Assembly (NCBI RefSeq): GCF_000517065.1
Contig: NZ_KI912105.1
Coordinates: forward strand, 1,410,405-1,474,404
Direction of reading: 5' to 3'
DNA length: 64,000 bases
Source of the DNA: Alkaliflexus imshenetskii DSM 15055
GTDB lineage: Bacteria; Bacteroidota; Bacteroidia; Bacteroidales; Marinilabiliaceae
The notes beneath the pieces are model-generated. The model ran no database searches and was not told the DNA's origin. It saw only the letters and a program-made list of their open reading frames with translations. Shown piece by piece: positions 18,695 to 26,777 of this stretch. Position numbers and translations under genes: made by a program. Numbering within the stretch: position 1 is the stretch's first letter; every line of letters begins with the position of its first letter.

Positions 18695-19077
18695 ACGTTT
18701 AATTGATAAGATACCGTTCTATTCAAATTTTGGCAGTATTAACTGCGGCAGTTTACAATGAACATATTGAAAACTCATTAGAAACCGACCCTTTCGCTCT
18801 CAGGAGAATCAGTAATCTCCCAATTCTAAGTTCACCATCAGTCTAAAAAAAAAGAATGATGAAACTCATTTTAATGACTGATATTTGACATCTGTTGAAA
18901 AATGTGTGAACTTATGATTATCAGTTACGCGCGTCGATAACTCAATAAAAATATCGGCTGAGCCCAAAATTCAATTTTGAAAACTCTGTGTAGCTCCTGT
19001 TATGCGAAGCGGCATACATCCATTGGCCAGATACAGGATTTACGCATGTCCGTTAAATTAACAATTAAGGACTTTAT
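18695..19077. other. Intergenic region between divergent genes
   Basis: This 383-base gap must hold promoters for proline dehydrogenase (minus) and the PKD protein (plus). I found no clean TTTG/TAnnTTTG pair, no ORF and no strong hairpin. Confidence 0.6.
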
Positions 19078-22000
19078 ATGAACCGGTTATTTGGTTTCGG
19101 CTTGATTCTTATATTATCTATTGTGTCAGGCATCAATGCGTTGGCACAGGACTGCGACTACCTTTCAAAAGGCAACAACATGGTTCAGGATAAGCCATGT
19201 GCGCCCGTTACTGCACAGTGGGAGATATTCTTTGGCGGCGTAACGGGCACTGGCCCCATCGAAATTTATGTGGATTGGGGAGATGGTACCCCTCCACAGA
19301 TAGTGCCTGCTACTTATAACTCGGTGAATAACCAGTGGCGAATCACTGCCAGCCACATCTATCCAAAGGGAGGCAACAGATGTAATTATCAGCCATCCAC
19401 CATGCTGGTGGTAAATGGTGTACTGTGCACAAGCTCAATACAGACACAGCAGGTTACAGTGTGGGATACCGATGATGAGAACGGCGGTGTGATGCGCATA
19501 AACCCGGTACGTTTCCCCATCTGTTTAGGCAATGACGGAACCGTTACTTTCACCGATGCCAGCCAGTGGAACTGCGTACCACCCATAGAGCTCGACCGCC
19601 GAAACAACAGCAGGAGATGGATACAGTGGATTTATGGAACCGGCGGCACCACCATTTCTGAGGCACTGGTAGGCGGGCAAATGCTTGCTTATCCTCACGC
19701 CGGCCCCGTTGAAGTTACCGGACAACCGGTCGAAGGCCCGGTTCCACCCATGAATACAAGTCAGCCAATTTATATTCCCAGCCATTACAACGTGGGTGAT
19801 TATTTTGAAGTAACCATCCGCAACTGGAACGTTTGTAATCCCTATGACGACCCCAACATCCCCGGCCCTCCCGCCGACCCGATTAATGGTGATCATCCTC
19901 CGGTAGTGACCACCGCCATAGCCATAATTGTTGCGCTGCCCGATGGTTCCATTGGTGCTGTAGGACCATTTTGCGACAACGCCCCATCGGTGCTGCTCAC
20001 AGCTGCAACACCCGGTGGACAATGGAGTGGGCCGGGCATCACGAACCCCAACAGCAGACGTTTCTACCCATCCATTGCGGGAGCCGGAAACCACCTTATC
20101 ACATACAATGTTACCAATGCCGATGGTTGCTCGGCAAGTGGCACTACTAACATACAGGTATTTGAGTCGCCAAACATCAGTATAAATGTGGATGAACCCA
20201 TATATATGTGCCCGGGACTCTCGGTTCAGCTTGAAGCAACTGTTACGGGTGGCACACCTGCTTACACCATTCAGTGGCAGGGCGATACTGCTCCGTTAAG
20301 CGCCACCAACATTTACAATCCCATTTTCACCACCAACACACCTGATACTTACAGTCTGTTGTTTAATGTGACAGATTCGCAGGGTTGTAAATCTGAGTTA
20401 CCGGTTAATGTATTGGTTGATGACATAAAAATTGAATTTGACCCAACCCCAATTGTGGCTTGCCAAGGTGTTCCGGTTACCATCGAACCCATTAACACAG
20501 GAGGGACACAAAACTATATTCTGCACCAATGGAGTGGACCACATACAGACAAACTCTCAGCCACAGACATCCAAAACCCGGTTTTTGTAACAACCGAAAT
20601 CGGAACTTTTGATTTCACCTACAGAGTAGAAGATGAAACAGGATGTCATGCCGAAGCCACAATTTCGGTAGTGGTTAAAGAGCAACCGCTGGCCAATGCC
20701 GGCGACAATGATGCTCTTTGCGGTCTAAATTACACATTAAACGGCTCCTCATCTCCAGCCAATGCCGTTGGCCTTTGGAGTCTCATGTCTGGGCCTGGCA
20801 CTGTTGGCTTTTCAGATGCCACAGCAACCAACTCACAAATTACTGTCAGCGAAACGGGCACATACAACCTCCAATGGATGATAGATTTAGATGGTTGTAT
20901 TGCCTCGGACGATGTCACCATCAACTTTTCATCCTTTCCACAGCCGGGAATTATGCCCAATGCTGAGTTGTGCGGACAATCCATTACACTCCAGGCACTT
21001 CCCGATATGGGCATAGGAGTCTGGACAATGACGGCGGGAACAGGCAGTGCAACCTTTAACGATATAAACTCTGCCGTAACCCTAGTAAATGTTGACTTGC
21101 CGGGTCAATATGAGTTTACATGGACTGAGTCGGCCGGTATAAACTGCAGCAACTCTGCCAGTGTAACCATCTTATTTAAACCCCAGGCACAAGCCATTTC
21201 GGAGCCACAGCCCGATATCATCTGCTCACCGGCCACCATAATTTTCCCAAACCAAAGTACAAACGCTGACTCATACATCTGGGAGCTGGGTGGTGGAGTC
21301 ACCTCCACCGAAACAGAACCCGAATTTACTTACGAGAACCTGACAGGCTCCGTCCGAACCTATACCATCACACTAACTGCTTTAAACAGCTATAACTGTA
21401 ACGACACCTATAGTTTTCCGCTACAAGTAGCACCAAAGCCAGTTGTAAGAGCAGCGGCCACACCTATAGCGGGCTGTTCTCCACTCAATGTATCATTTGC
21501 CAACACAACAACAGGCGCTACATCCTATAATTGGCATTTTTCTGATGACAACAGCCAGAGCAGCGAGTTTGCGCCACAAAAGACCTTTTTCAACAGCAAT
21601 CCGTTTGTAACTGCCTACCCTGTAAAACTGTTGGCCGAAAACCAGTTTGGCTGTGTTGACTCTACTGAAATTCAAATTACGGTATATCCGGCAGTAGTGA
21701 TGGATTTAAGCGTTGTGCCGGGCGAAGGCTGTCACCCATTGCAGGCAGAACTCACTGCTACGCCTGGTGCTATGAGTTACATCTGGAACACTGGTGATGG
21801 CAATCAAATTGTTGGCAACTTCCGACTGAATCACACATTCACAAATGAGACCAGCCAAGATGTGACCTACAACATACAGGTAACGGGAACCAACGCTTTC
21901 TCATGCGCAGCAACGGCAAATGGAACCATTACAGTATATCCCTCTCCCGAAGCTCGTTTCACAGTCTCGCCCGATGAATTGCAGATGCCCGACAGAACCT

Positions 22001-22992
22001 TTGCCCTCACCAATCAAACCACAGGAACAGGCTGGAGCTACGAATGGGATTTTGGCGATGGCAATCAGTCCACCTCCCAAAACCCGGGCGTCTACAGCTA
22101 CGCACAATCAGGCACGTACCACATTACCCTTACTGCTTTCAACAACTATTGCCGCAGCTCGGCCTCTTTGCCGGTACTAATAAGACCCATGGTACCACAA
22201 ATTCAATTTGGCACCAACCCAGATGCCGGCTGTCCACCGCTGGAAGTCACATTCACTAACAACACGCTGGACGCCACCTCCTATTTGTGGGATTTCGGCG
22301 ACGGACGCATGTCGCAGGAAATTGCTCCTACGCACACCTATCGAGTACCGGGACTCTACAGAGTGACTCTCACGGCCACCGGGCCAGGTGGAACAGCCAC
22401 TGCCGACGATGTGGAAGTTATGGTTTATGAGGTGCCTACTGCCCTATTTGATGTGATTCCAAAAGTAATATTCATACCCGGAGAAAATCCGGCAATAATC
22501 AACCGAAGTGAAGGTGCCACCGCCTATTACTGGGATTTGGGAGACGGCACTACTTCACGCGATTTTTCGCCATCGCACCGGTATGCCGCTCCAGGATACT
22601 ACACCATTACCTTACGGGTAACCAACAACGATGGGTGTGAAGATGTGTATGCCATCAACGAAGCCGTTAAAGTAGAACAAGGTGGAGAACTGAGGTTTCC
22701 CAACGCCTTTACCCCTAATCCATCCGGGCCATCCGGAGGAAGATACCAATATGGCGACCCACGTAACCATGTGTTCTATCCATTCACTCAAAAAGGTGTT
22801 GAAGAGTATCAGCTTCAGATTTTCACACGGTGGGGCGAACTGATATTTGAAAGCAATGAATTAGAGACAGGCTGGGATGGATACCACCGAGGTAATCTGG
22901 CACAGCAGGGCGTTTACATTTGGCGGGCAAGGTATAAAACATCTGACGGAAAAGTACATGTAATAGCCGGTGATGTAACCCTCATCCGATAA
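19078..22992 (+). CDS. Large PKD-repeat protein with gliding-motility/T9SS type B C-terminal domain
   Basis: The 1304-residue secreted protein starts with a signal peptide (LFGFGLILILSIVSGINALAQ). Repeats with WDFGDG-like motifs mark PKD/Ig-type modules, clearest at about residues 710-800, 820-870, 960-1035, 1045-1115 and 1120-1190, with a degenerate one near the N terminus (YVDWGDGTPP). The last 95 residues (FPNAFTPN, LQIFTRWGELIFES, GWDGYHRG, VYIWRARY) form the gliding-motility C-terminal domain, a type B signal for type IX secretion. It is probably exported to or past the cell surface as an adhesin-like fibre. The SprF-like gene 21 bases downstream fits the known pairing of type B cargo with a dedicated PorP/SprF protein. 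Confidence 0.92.
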   Translation: MNRLFGFGLILILSIVSGINALAQDCDYLSKGNNMVQDKPCAPVTAQWEIFFGGVTGTGPIEIYVDWGDGTPPQIVPATYNSVNNQWRITASHIYPKGGNRCNYQPSTMLVVNGVLCTSSIQTQQVTVWDTDDENGGVMRINPVRFPICLGNDGTVTFTDASQWNCVPPIELDRRNNSRRWIQWIYGTGGTTISEALVGGQMLAYPHAGPVEVTGQPVEGPVPPMNTSQPIYIPSHYNVGDYFEVTIRNWNVCNPYDDPNIPGPPADPINGDHPPVVTTAIAIIVALPDGSIGAVGPFCDNAPSVLLTAATPGGQWSGPGITNPNSRRFYPSIAGAGNHLITYNVTNADGCSASGTTNIQVFESPNISINVDEPIYMCPGLSVQLEATVTGGTPAYTIQWQGDTAPLSATNIYNPIFTTNTPDTYSLLFNVTDSQGCKSELPVNVLVDDIKIEFDPTPIVACQGVPVTIEPINTGGTQNYILHQWSGPHTDKLSATDIQNPVFVTTEIGTFDFTYRVEDETGCHAEATISVVVKEQPLANAGDNDALCGLNYTLNGSSSPANAVGLWSLMSGPGTVGFSDATATNSQITVSETGTYNLQWMIDLDGCIASDDVTINFSSFPQPGIMPNAELCGQSITLQALPDMGIGVWTMTAGTGSATFNDINSAVTLVNVDLPGQYEFTWTESAGINCSNSASVTILFKPQAQAISEPQPDIICSPATIIFPNQSTNADSYIWELGGGVTSTETEPEFTYENLTGSVRTYTITLTALNSYNCNDTYSFPLQVAPKPVVRAAATPIAGCSPLNVSFANTTTGATSYNWHFSDDNSQSSEFAPQKTFFNSNPFVTAYPVKLLAENQFGCVDSTEIQITVYPAVVMDLSVVPGEGCHPLQAELTATPGAMSYIWNTGDGNQIVGNFRLNHTFTNETSQDVTYNIQVTGTNAFSCAATANGTITVYPSPEARFTVSPDELQMPDRTFALTNQTTGTGWSYEWDFGDGNQSTSQNPGVYSYAQSGTYHITLTAFNNYCRSSASLPVLIRPMVPQIQFGTNPDAGCPPLEVTFTNNTLDATSYLWDFGDGRMSQEIAPTHTYRVPGLYRVTLTATGPGGTATADDVEVMVYEVPTALFDVIPKVIFIPGENPAIINRSEGATAYYWDLGDGTTSRDFSPSHRYAAPGYYTITLRVTNNDGCEDVYAINEAVKVEQGGELRFPNAFTPNPSGPSGGRYQYGDPRNHVFYPFTQKGVEEYQLQIFTRWGELIFESNELETGWDGYHRGNLAQQGVYIWRARYKTSDGKVHVIAGDVTLIR

Positions 22993-23013
22993 AAACAACG
23001 AGAGATAAGGTAC

Positions 23014-24084
23014 ATGATAAAACAGAACAACATACTGAAACATTGTGGATTGATTTTTCTGCTGTTATTTCTGGCTGATAATTCAGAGGCTCAGGACATG
23101 CACTTTTCTCAATTCTATGCCTCACCCTTATACCTAAGCCCATCACTGGCCGGCGGCACCGATGGTGGGCGACTGGTGCTGAATCACCGCAATCAATGGC
23201 CTGGAATCTCCAAAGCATTTACCACCTCCGCCGTATCGTTCGATAATTTCTTTACCCGCTTTAACAGTGGCATCGGTGTGCAAATCATACAGGACAAAGC
23301 AGGGAGTGCCAACCTCTCCTTTACCCATGCAGCATTGCAGTATTCATACAATGTACGCATCAATGATGATTTGCAGTTTGTGCCTGGCATTCAGTTTGCC
23401 TACGGCAGCCGCGCACTGGATTTCAGCAAGCTCATATTTGCAGATGAAAGCATCAGTGGCGGCGCCTCAGGCTCCTGGGAGCGACTGGCCAATGAAAACA
23501 CCGAGTTTGTTGATTTTGCGATATCGGGACTGATTTACAACGCCCGATTCTGGACAGGCATCACCATAGATCACCTGGCACAACCAAACCATTCGCTACT
23601 GGGCGAAGAGATAAAACTTGATAGAAAATATGTGGTGTTTGGTGGCGCTAATATCTGGACCGAGCAACGCCGCAGGGTTGGACTGGATCGTGCGTTTGCG
23701 ACCAGTTTCCGATTCCAGCGTCAAAGCACCTTTAATCAGTTAGACCTGGGGTTTTACTGGTTTAACAATCCCATAGAGGTAGGCATTTGGTATCGGGGAT
23801 TACCCATTTTTGGAGAGGTGAAAAACCGCCTCAACCACGATGCCGTGATTTTATTGATGAGCTACAAATACGGCCCTTTCAGGTTTGGGTACAGCTATGA
23901 CATCACCGTTTCCAATCTGGCGCTACAAAGTGCAGGCGCTCACGAGATATCCCTCATTTTCGAGTTTAACCAGCAGGCACAACTGCGCATAGGTGGCCGC
24001 AGGCCAGCAGTGCCGTGCAGCGATGCAGCCAATCCGCTGATAGATGCCTATAAATACAGACAAAAACGCCGCCGGGTATTTTAA
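23014..24084 (+). CDS. PorP/SprF-family type IX secretion membrane protein
   Basis: The 356-residue outer-membrane beta-barrel protein has a signal peptide (CGLIFLLLFLADNSEA) and the family opening QDMHFSQFYASPLYLSPSLAG, followed by NHRNQWPG. PorP/SprF proteins help secrete or anchor specific T9SS cargo; in Flavobacterium johnsoniae SprF is needed for SprB. The gene directly follows the large CTD protein and ends at a strong terminator, so the two form a two-gene operon and this one probably serves that cargo. The other T9SS core genes are not in the window. Confidence 0.92.
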   Translation: MIKQNNILKHCGLIFLLLFLADNSEAQDMHFSQFYASPLYLSPSLAGGTDGGRLVLNHRNQWPGISKAFTTSAVSFDNFFTRFNSGIGVQIIQDKAGSANLSFTHAALQYSYNVRINDDLQFVPGIQFAYGSRALDFSKLIFADESISGGASGSWERLANENTEFVDFAISGLIYNARFWTGITIDHLAQPNHSLLGEEIKLDRKYVVFGGANIWTEQRRRVGLDRAFATSFRFQRQSTFNQLDLGFYWFNNPIEVGIWYRGLPIFGEVKNRLNHDAVILLMSYKYGPFRFGYSYDITVSNLALQSAGAHEISLIFEFNQQAQLRIGGRRPAVPCSDAANPLIDAYKYRQKRRRVF

Positions 24085-24129
24085 AAACAAACGCCGCATT
24101 GAAAGTTGCATCAATGCGGCGTTTGTTTT
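24084..24129. terminator. Bidirectional terminator between sprF-like gene and hsp20
   Basis: A perfect 19-bp inverted repeat (24084-24102 and 24111-24129) with an 8-base loop lies between two convergent genes. Both ends of the stem are A/T runs, so it can act on either strand. Confidence 0.92.
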
Positions 24130-24132
24130 GAA

Positions 24133-24570
24133 TTAATTTATGTTGATCATACGGGCCGGCCGGGGCTTCACCTCCTCGCGCTTGTGAAGGGTCACACGCA
24201 ATATGCCATCTTTATAGGCTGCATTTATCTTTGTTTCATCCACCTCATTGCGTGGGATGGAAAAAGAGCGACGGAATCCACTGTAACAAAACTCTCTACG
24301 GGTATAACCTTCTTTTTGCTCATGGTTCTCTTCCTTATCGCAAGCAATGGTAAGCACGTTGTTGTGAATCTCCACCTTAAAGTCATCCTTTGAAACACCG
24401 GGTGCAGCAACCTCAATTTCATATTCATCCTGCGTTTCGCGAATATTCACTGCCGGCACAGAATTTCTTGCGGATGCGATGGGTCTGGTAAAGAGATCTC
24501 CTCCAAAGAAATCATCAAAAATGTTAGCGATTTCTGGCATCTGGTTGTTGAATCTTCTTACAATAGTCAT
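24133..24570 (-). CDS. Small heat shock protein, Hsp20/alpha-crystallin family
   Basis: The 145-residue ATP-independent holdase has a short N-terminal arm (NIFDDFFGGDLF), the alpha-crystallin domain from about 40 to 135 (VNIRETQDEYEIEVAAPGVS through AAYKDGILRVTLHKREE) and a short tail with PRPARMININ. It would bind unfolding proteins in the cytoplasm under stress. It has an AGGAGG Shine-Dalgarno site 8 bases before the ATG, which is uncommon in Bacteroidota, and an inverted repeat further upstream that may be an operator. No chaperone partner gene is nearby. Confidence 0.95.
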   Translation of the reverse strand: MTIVRRFNNQMPEIANIFDDFFGGDLFTRPIASARNSVPAVNIRETQDEYEIEVAAPGVSKDDFKVEIHNNVLTIACDKEENHEQKEGYTRREFCYSGFRRSFSIPRNEVDETKINAAYKDGILRVTLHKREEVKPRPARMININ

Positions 24571-24578
24571 GATTATGT

Positions 24579-24584
24579 CCTCCT
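24579..24584 (-). promoter_or_regulatory. Strong Shine-Dalgarno site of hsp20
   Basis: On the minus strand AGGAGG is followed by 8 bases and then the ATG at 24570. Most genes in this window have A-rich leaders without such a site, so it suggests unusually strong or differently controlled translation. Confidence 0.7.
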
Positions 24585-24617
24585 ACTATTTTTGTGATAC
24601 ATGATATTTAATTTGTC

Positions 24618-24641
24618 TCTGTTGAATTGTACACCAACAGA
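24618..24641. promoter_or_regulatory. Inverted repeat upstream of hsp20
   Basis: TCTGTTG (24618-24624) and CAACAGA (24635-24641) form a perfect 7-bp inverted repeat with a 10-base spacer, starting 48 bases upstream of the hsp20 ATG. It differs from CIRCE and could be an operator or a leader hairpin. No TAnnTTTG promoter was seen here. Confidence 0.4.
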
Positions 24642-24742
24642 ATCAACATCTGTACCACGCTCTATTTCAGGACATAATGTCACGAATCAAGGTTTTTACG
24701 CAGCCAATCTGTCACAACTCTCTGCTAAAATCTGTCATTTTT

Positions 24743-24961
24743 TCAGTCTTCAGTGTTTTCCGGAATCCACTCGAGAATGTCGCCTGGCTGGCAATTCAGA
24801 TGAAAACAGATGGCCTCAAGCGTACTAAAACGGATGGCCTTGGCCTTGCCCGTTTTTAAGATTGATAAATTTGCCGGAGTAATCCCAACCTTTTCCGAAA
24901 GTTCATTTAACGAAATCTTGCGCCGCGCCATCATCACATCAAGATTAACAACTATAGCCAT
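24743..24961 (-). CDS. Small XRE-type HTH regulator (YozG-like)
   Basis: The 72-residue protein is almost only a Cro/C1-type helix-turn-helix: ISLNELSEKVGITPANLSIL covers the scaffold and recognition helices, and AICFHLNCQPGDILEW is the last helix region. Such proteins are usually encoded with a DUF2975 membrane protein, as here (stop and start 2 bases apart). It probably represses the pair through the TTATCG sites at 25635-25651. The biological signal is unknown. Confidence 0.88.
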   Translation of the reverse strand: MAIVVNLDVMMARRKISLNELSEKVGITPANLSILKTGKAKAIRFSTLEAICFHLNCQPGDILEWIPENTED

Positions 24962-24963
24962 AT

Positions 24964-25623
24964 CTACACAGTTAAATCAAGTTCCTCTTTCATACGTATT
25001 GCTACGCTTGTAACTTCAGCCAATAGCAACACAACCACTCCCAACATCAGATAAATGAGGTTTGACTCTCCCATTACTATAGAATAGTGCATGGGATCAA
25101 AAACCATCTTGTGTATCATATAATAATTATACTCCCATATAAAATTGGCGAGGTAATAAACAATTAAAATAGCTCCAATTAGCCGGATGCGAGAAACCGT
25201 TTGTCCGCAGAACATCTCTCCTTTATAAACATTATGAAGCACCCGATACATCAAAAAAGGCAATACAATGACTGCCAGAACTGCCACTATTGCAAGAAAC
25301 ACGTTCACAATAGAATAATACCTGTAACTGCTTCTGTCAAGAGCCATTTCGGGCACCAAAACCTTTACACCACGATACCTGGCGGCCAATTGCACCCCAT
25401 CAGAAAGCAGCAGTGTATCAAAAAAGCTGGTCACACTCCCCTTGGCCTGTAAATCCAGAAAAAAAATCTCTCCATCAATTTCGCCATGGTTATATCCCTG
25501 ATGCCAACCGAGTAAAAAATCCTCCCGACCTTCAAGAACTGTATCTACAACCATAAACAGATAGATAAAACCAGCTAAAACAGCCAGCGCAATTGTACGT
25601 GTTCGGTTACTAAAATAAATCAT
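24964..25623 (-). CDS. DUF2975 membrane protein
   Basis: The 219-residue protein shows four hydrophobic segments (about residues 9-28, 104-128, 146-164 and 186-208), with a roughly 75-residue extracytoplasmic loop after the first. This spacing and the PFLMYRVLHNVYKGEMFC and IRLIGAILIVYYLANF segments fit DUF2975. The family has no established function but is often paired with a YozG-like regulator. It is the first gene of a two-gene operon driven by the promoter at 25652-25681. Confidence 0.85.
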   Translation of the reverse strand: MIYFSNRTRTIALAVLAGFIYLFMVVDTVLEGREDFLLGWHQGYNHGEIDGEIFFLDLQAKGSVTSFFDTLLLSDGVQLAARYRGVKVLVPEMALDRSSYRYYSIVNVFLAIVAVLAVIVLPFLMYRVLHNVYKGEMFCGQTVSRIRLIGAILIVYYLANFIWEYNYYMIHKMVFDPMHYSIVMGESNLIYLMLGVVVLLLAEVTSVAIRMKEELDLTV

Positions 25624-25634
25624 AGCATGGGAAT

Positions 25635-25651
25635 TTATCGTTTATCGATAA
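25635..25651. promoter_or_regulatory. Candidate operator for the XRE/DUF2975 operon
   Basis: Two TTATCG units (25635-25640 and 25642-25647), the second inside the palindrome TATCGATA, lie just downstream of the -7 element. A third TTATCG lies near 25687, upstream in the promoter region. The position over the expected start site suggests repression by the small XRE protein; this is inferred. Confidence 0.5.
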
Positions 25652-25681
25652 CAAATATAGCACTAAATACTATAAAACAAA
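25652..25681 (-). promoter_or_regulatory. Bacteroidota-type promoter of the DUF2975 operon
   Basis: On the minus strand TTTG (25681-25678) is followed after 18 bases by TATATTTG (25659-25652). The spacing and sequence are the same as in the promoter of the efflux operon at 4506-4535. Confidence 0.75.
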
Positions 25682-25827
25682 CAATAATTATCGTAAAACA
25701 ATAATTTCAGATAAAAAAAATCCTTCAGATTTAAAGTAGCATTAACATTTGGGTAACACGCTTAAGAAAATAAAAGGAGAGATTTGCACTTGGGATTATT
25801 TATTTCCTCCCGACAATTCCTGTGTGT

Positions 25828-25859
25828 AAAGCGCCGACCCAAACGAGGGTCGGCGCTTT
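25828..25859 (-). terminator. Stem-loop terminator after the cold-shock-domain gene
   Basis: AAAGCGCCGACCC (25828-25840) and GGGTCGGCGCTTT (25847-25859) form a perfect 13-bp stem with a 6-base loop, 41 bases after the stop at 25900. The T tract on the minus strand is short, so efficiency is uncertain. A small AAGCCT/AGGCTT hairpin (25892-25907) sits at the stop codon itself. Confidence 0.7.
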
Positions 25860-25899
25860 TAGGAGGAATATTATATGTTAGTTTAGAGGCAAAGCCTGA

Positions 25900-26358
25900 T
25901 TAGGCTTCTTCACTATCTTTTCCTACCAATTTAACTTTGATGGCGTTGATTCCTTTTAAACCTCTATCGGTTTCAAAACTAACCTCATCACGCTCCCTAA
26001 CCGGCTGTAACAAACCGTTTAGGTGAAAAAATACACTGTCGCCACTCATCGAATCTTTAATAAATCCATAACCTTTAGATTCATTATAGAAAGTAACAAC
26101 ACCTTTTCTGATGGGATCTTCTGGCTCATCTAACTGACGTGGCACGCCAATGCGTATATCCTCGACTTTAACCTCGACCCTTTTCTTCTGCATTTCAGGA
26201 GGGGTGGTTGTAATTGCGCCAAACTCATCAACATAGGCAATCATGTCGTCCATGCTTGATTTCTCCCTTCCCTCCTTCTTCTTCTCTTTATCCTGCTTCT
26301 TTTTTAATCTCTTTTTTTCTCGTTCTTTCTTTCCAAACGATTCTTGTGATCTTCCCAT
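25900..26358 (-). CDS. Cold-shock-domain protein with basic N-terminal extension
   Basis: The 152-residue protein has a Lys/Glu-rich N-terminal stretch (about residues 9-33, KKEREKKRLKKKQDKEKKKE), a linker, and one cold-shock domain at about 85-145. RNP1 (KGYGFI, 95-100) and RNP2 (VFFHL, 109-113) are intact, so it should bind single-stranded RNA or DNA. It is about twice the length of a plain CspA; this long form is common in Bacteroidota. The 419-base AT-rich region upstream may carry a long 5' leader, as known for cold-shock genes, but I cannot show it. Confidence 0.9.
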   Translation of the reverse strand: MGRSQESFGKKEREKKRLKKKQDKEKKKEGREKSSMDDMIAYVDEFGAITTTPPEMQKKRVEVKVEDIRIGVPRQLDEPEDPIRKGVVTFYNESKGYGFIKDSMSGDSVFFHLNGLLQPVRERDEVSFETDRGLKGINAIKVKLVGKDSEEA

Positions 26359-26777
26359 TCGCTATAATCAATTTTAAATTTCTTGTGCTCAAATCCATCG
26401 ATTTTCGATGTAAGCGCCGGTGAATATACGCAATATTTATTGACTTTCAATAAATTACACAACACAGAATATTACAAAAAATGGCCTCATCACAAAAATT
26501 AAGCAGGCAATAATTTTTATAATACGCTTATTTACTGGATTATAAGGCAGCAGAATTTAAATTAATTTTATCGCTGTCACTAAAAACTCAATCAAAAAAA
26601 ATAATACACAAAAAATATTTGGTGCGATAAAAAAAATCATTCAGTAAAGAGAGACACCGCGCCCTCTTACAAAACTTTATCCGTTTTCGGATGTTTAAGA
26701 ACATAACATACCTTAAAAAACTTCAATACCAAAATCCCGACGGATAATTCAAATCAAACACACATATCAATTACTTC
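26359..26777. other. AT-rich intergenic region between divergent genes
   Basis: The region is 419 bases long and very AT-rich. It holds an inverted repeat, TTTATTG (26436-26442) and CAATAAA (26448-26454), about 80 bases before the cold-shock-domain gene. No convincing promoter pair or ORF was found, so promoters for both flanking genes are unassigned. Confidence 0.5.

Noticed and set aside
19525-20094. 189-codon open frame antisense to the PKD protein
   Set aside because: Low-complexity Gly/Asn/Trp composition and no start context; a shadow of the repeat-rich plus-strand gene.
25861-25886. AGGAGG followed by a short ATG frame on the plus strand
   Set aside because: The frame is only three codons before a stop and lies between a terminator stem and a convergent gene end.
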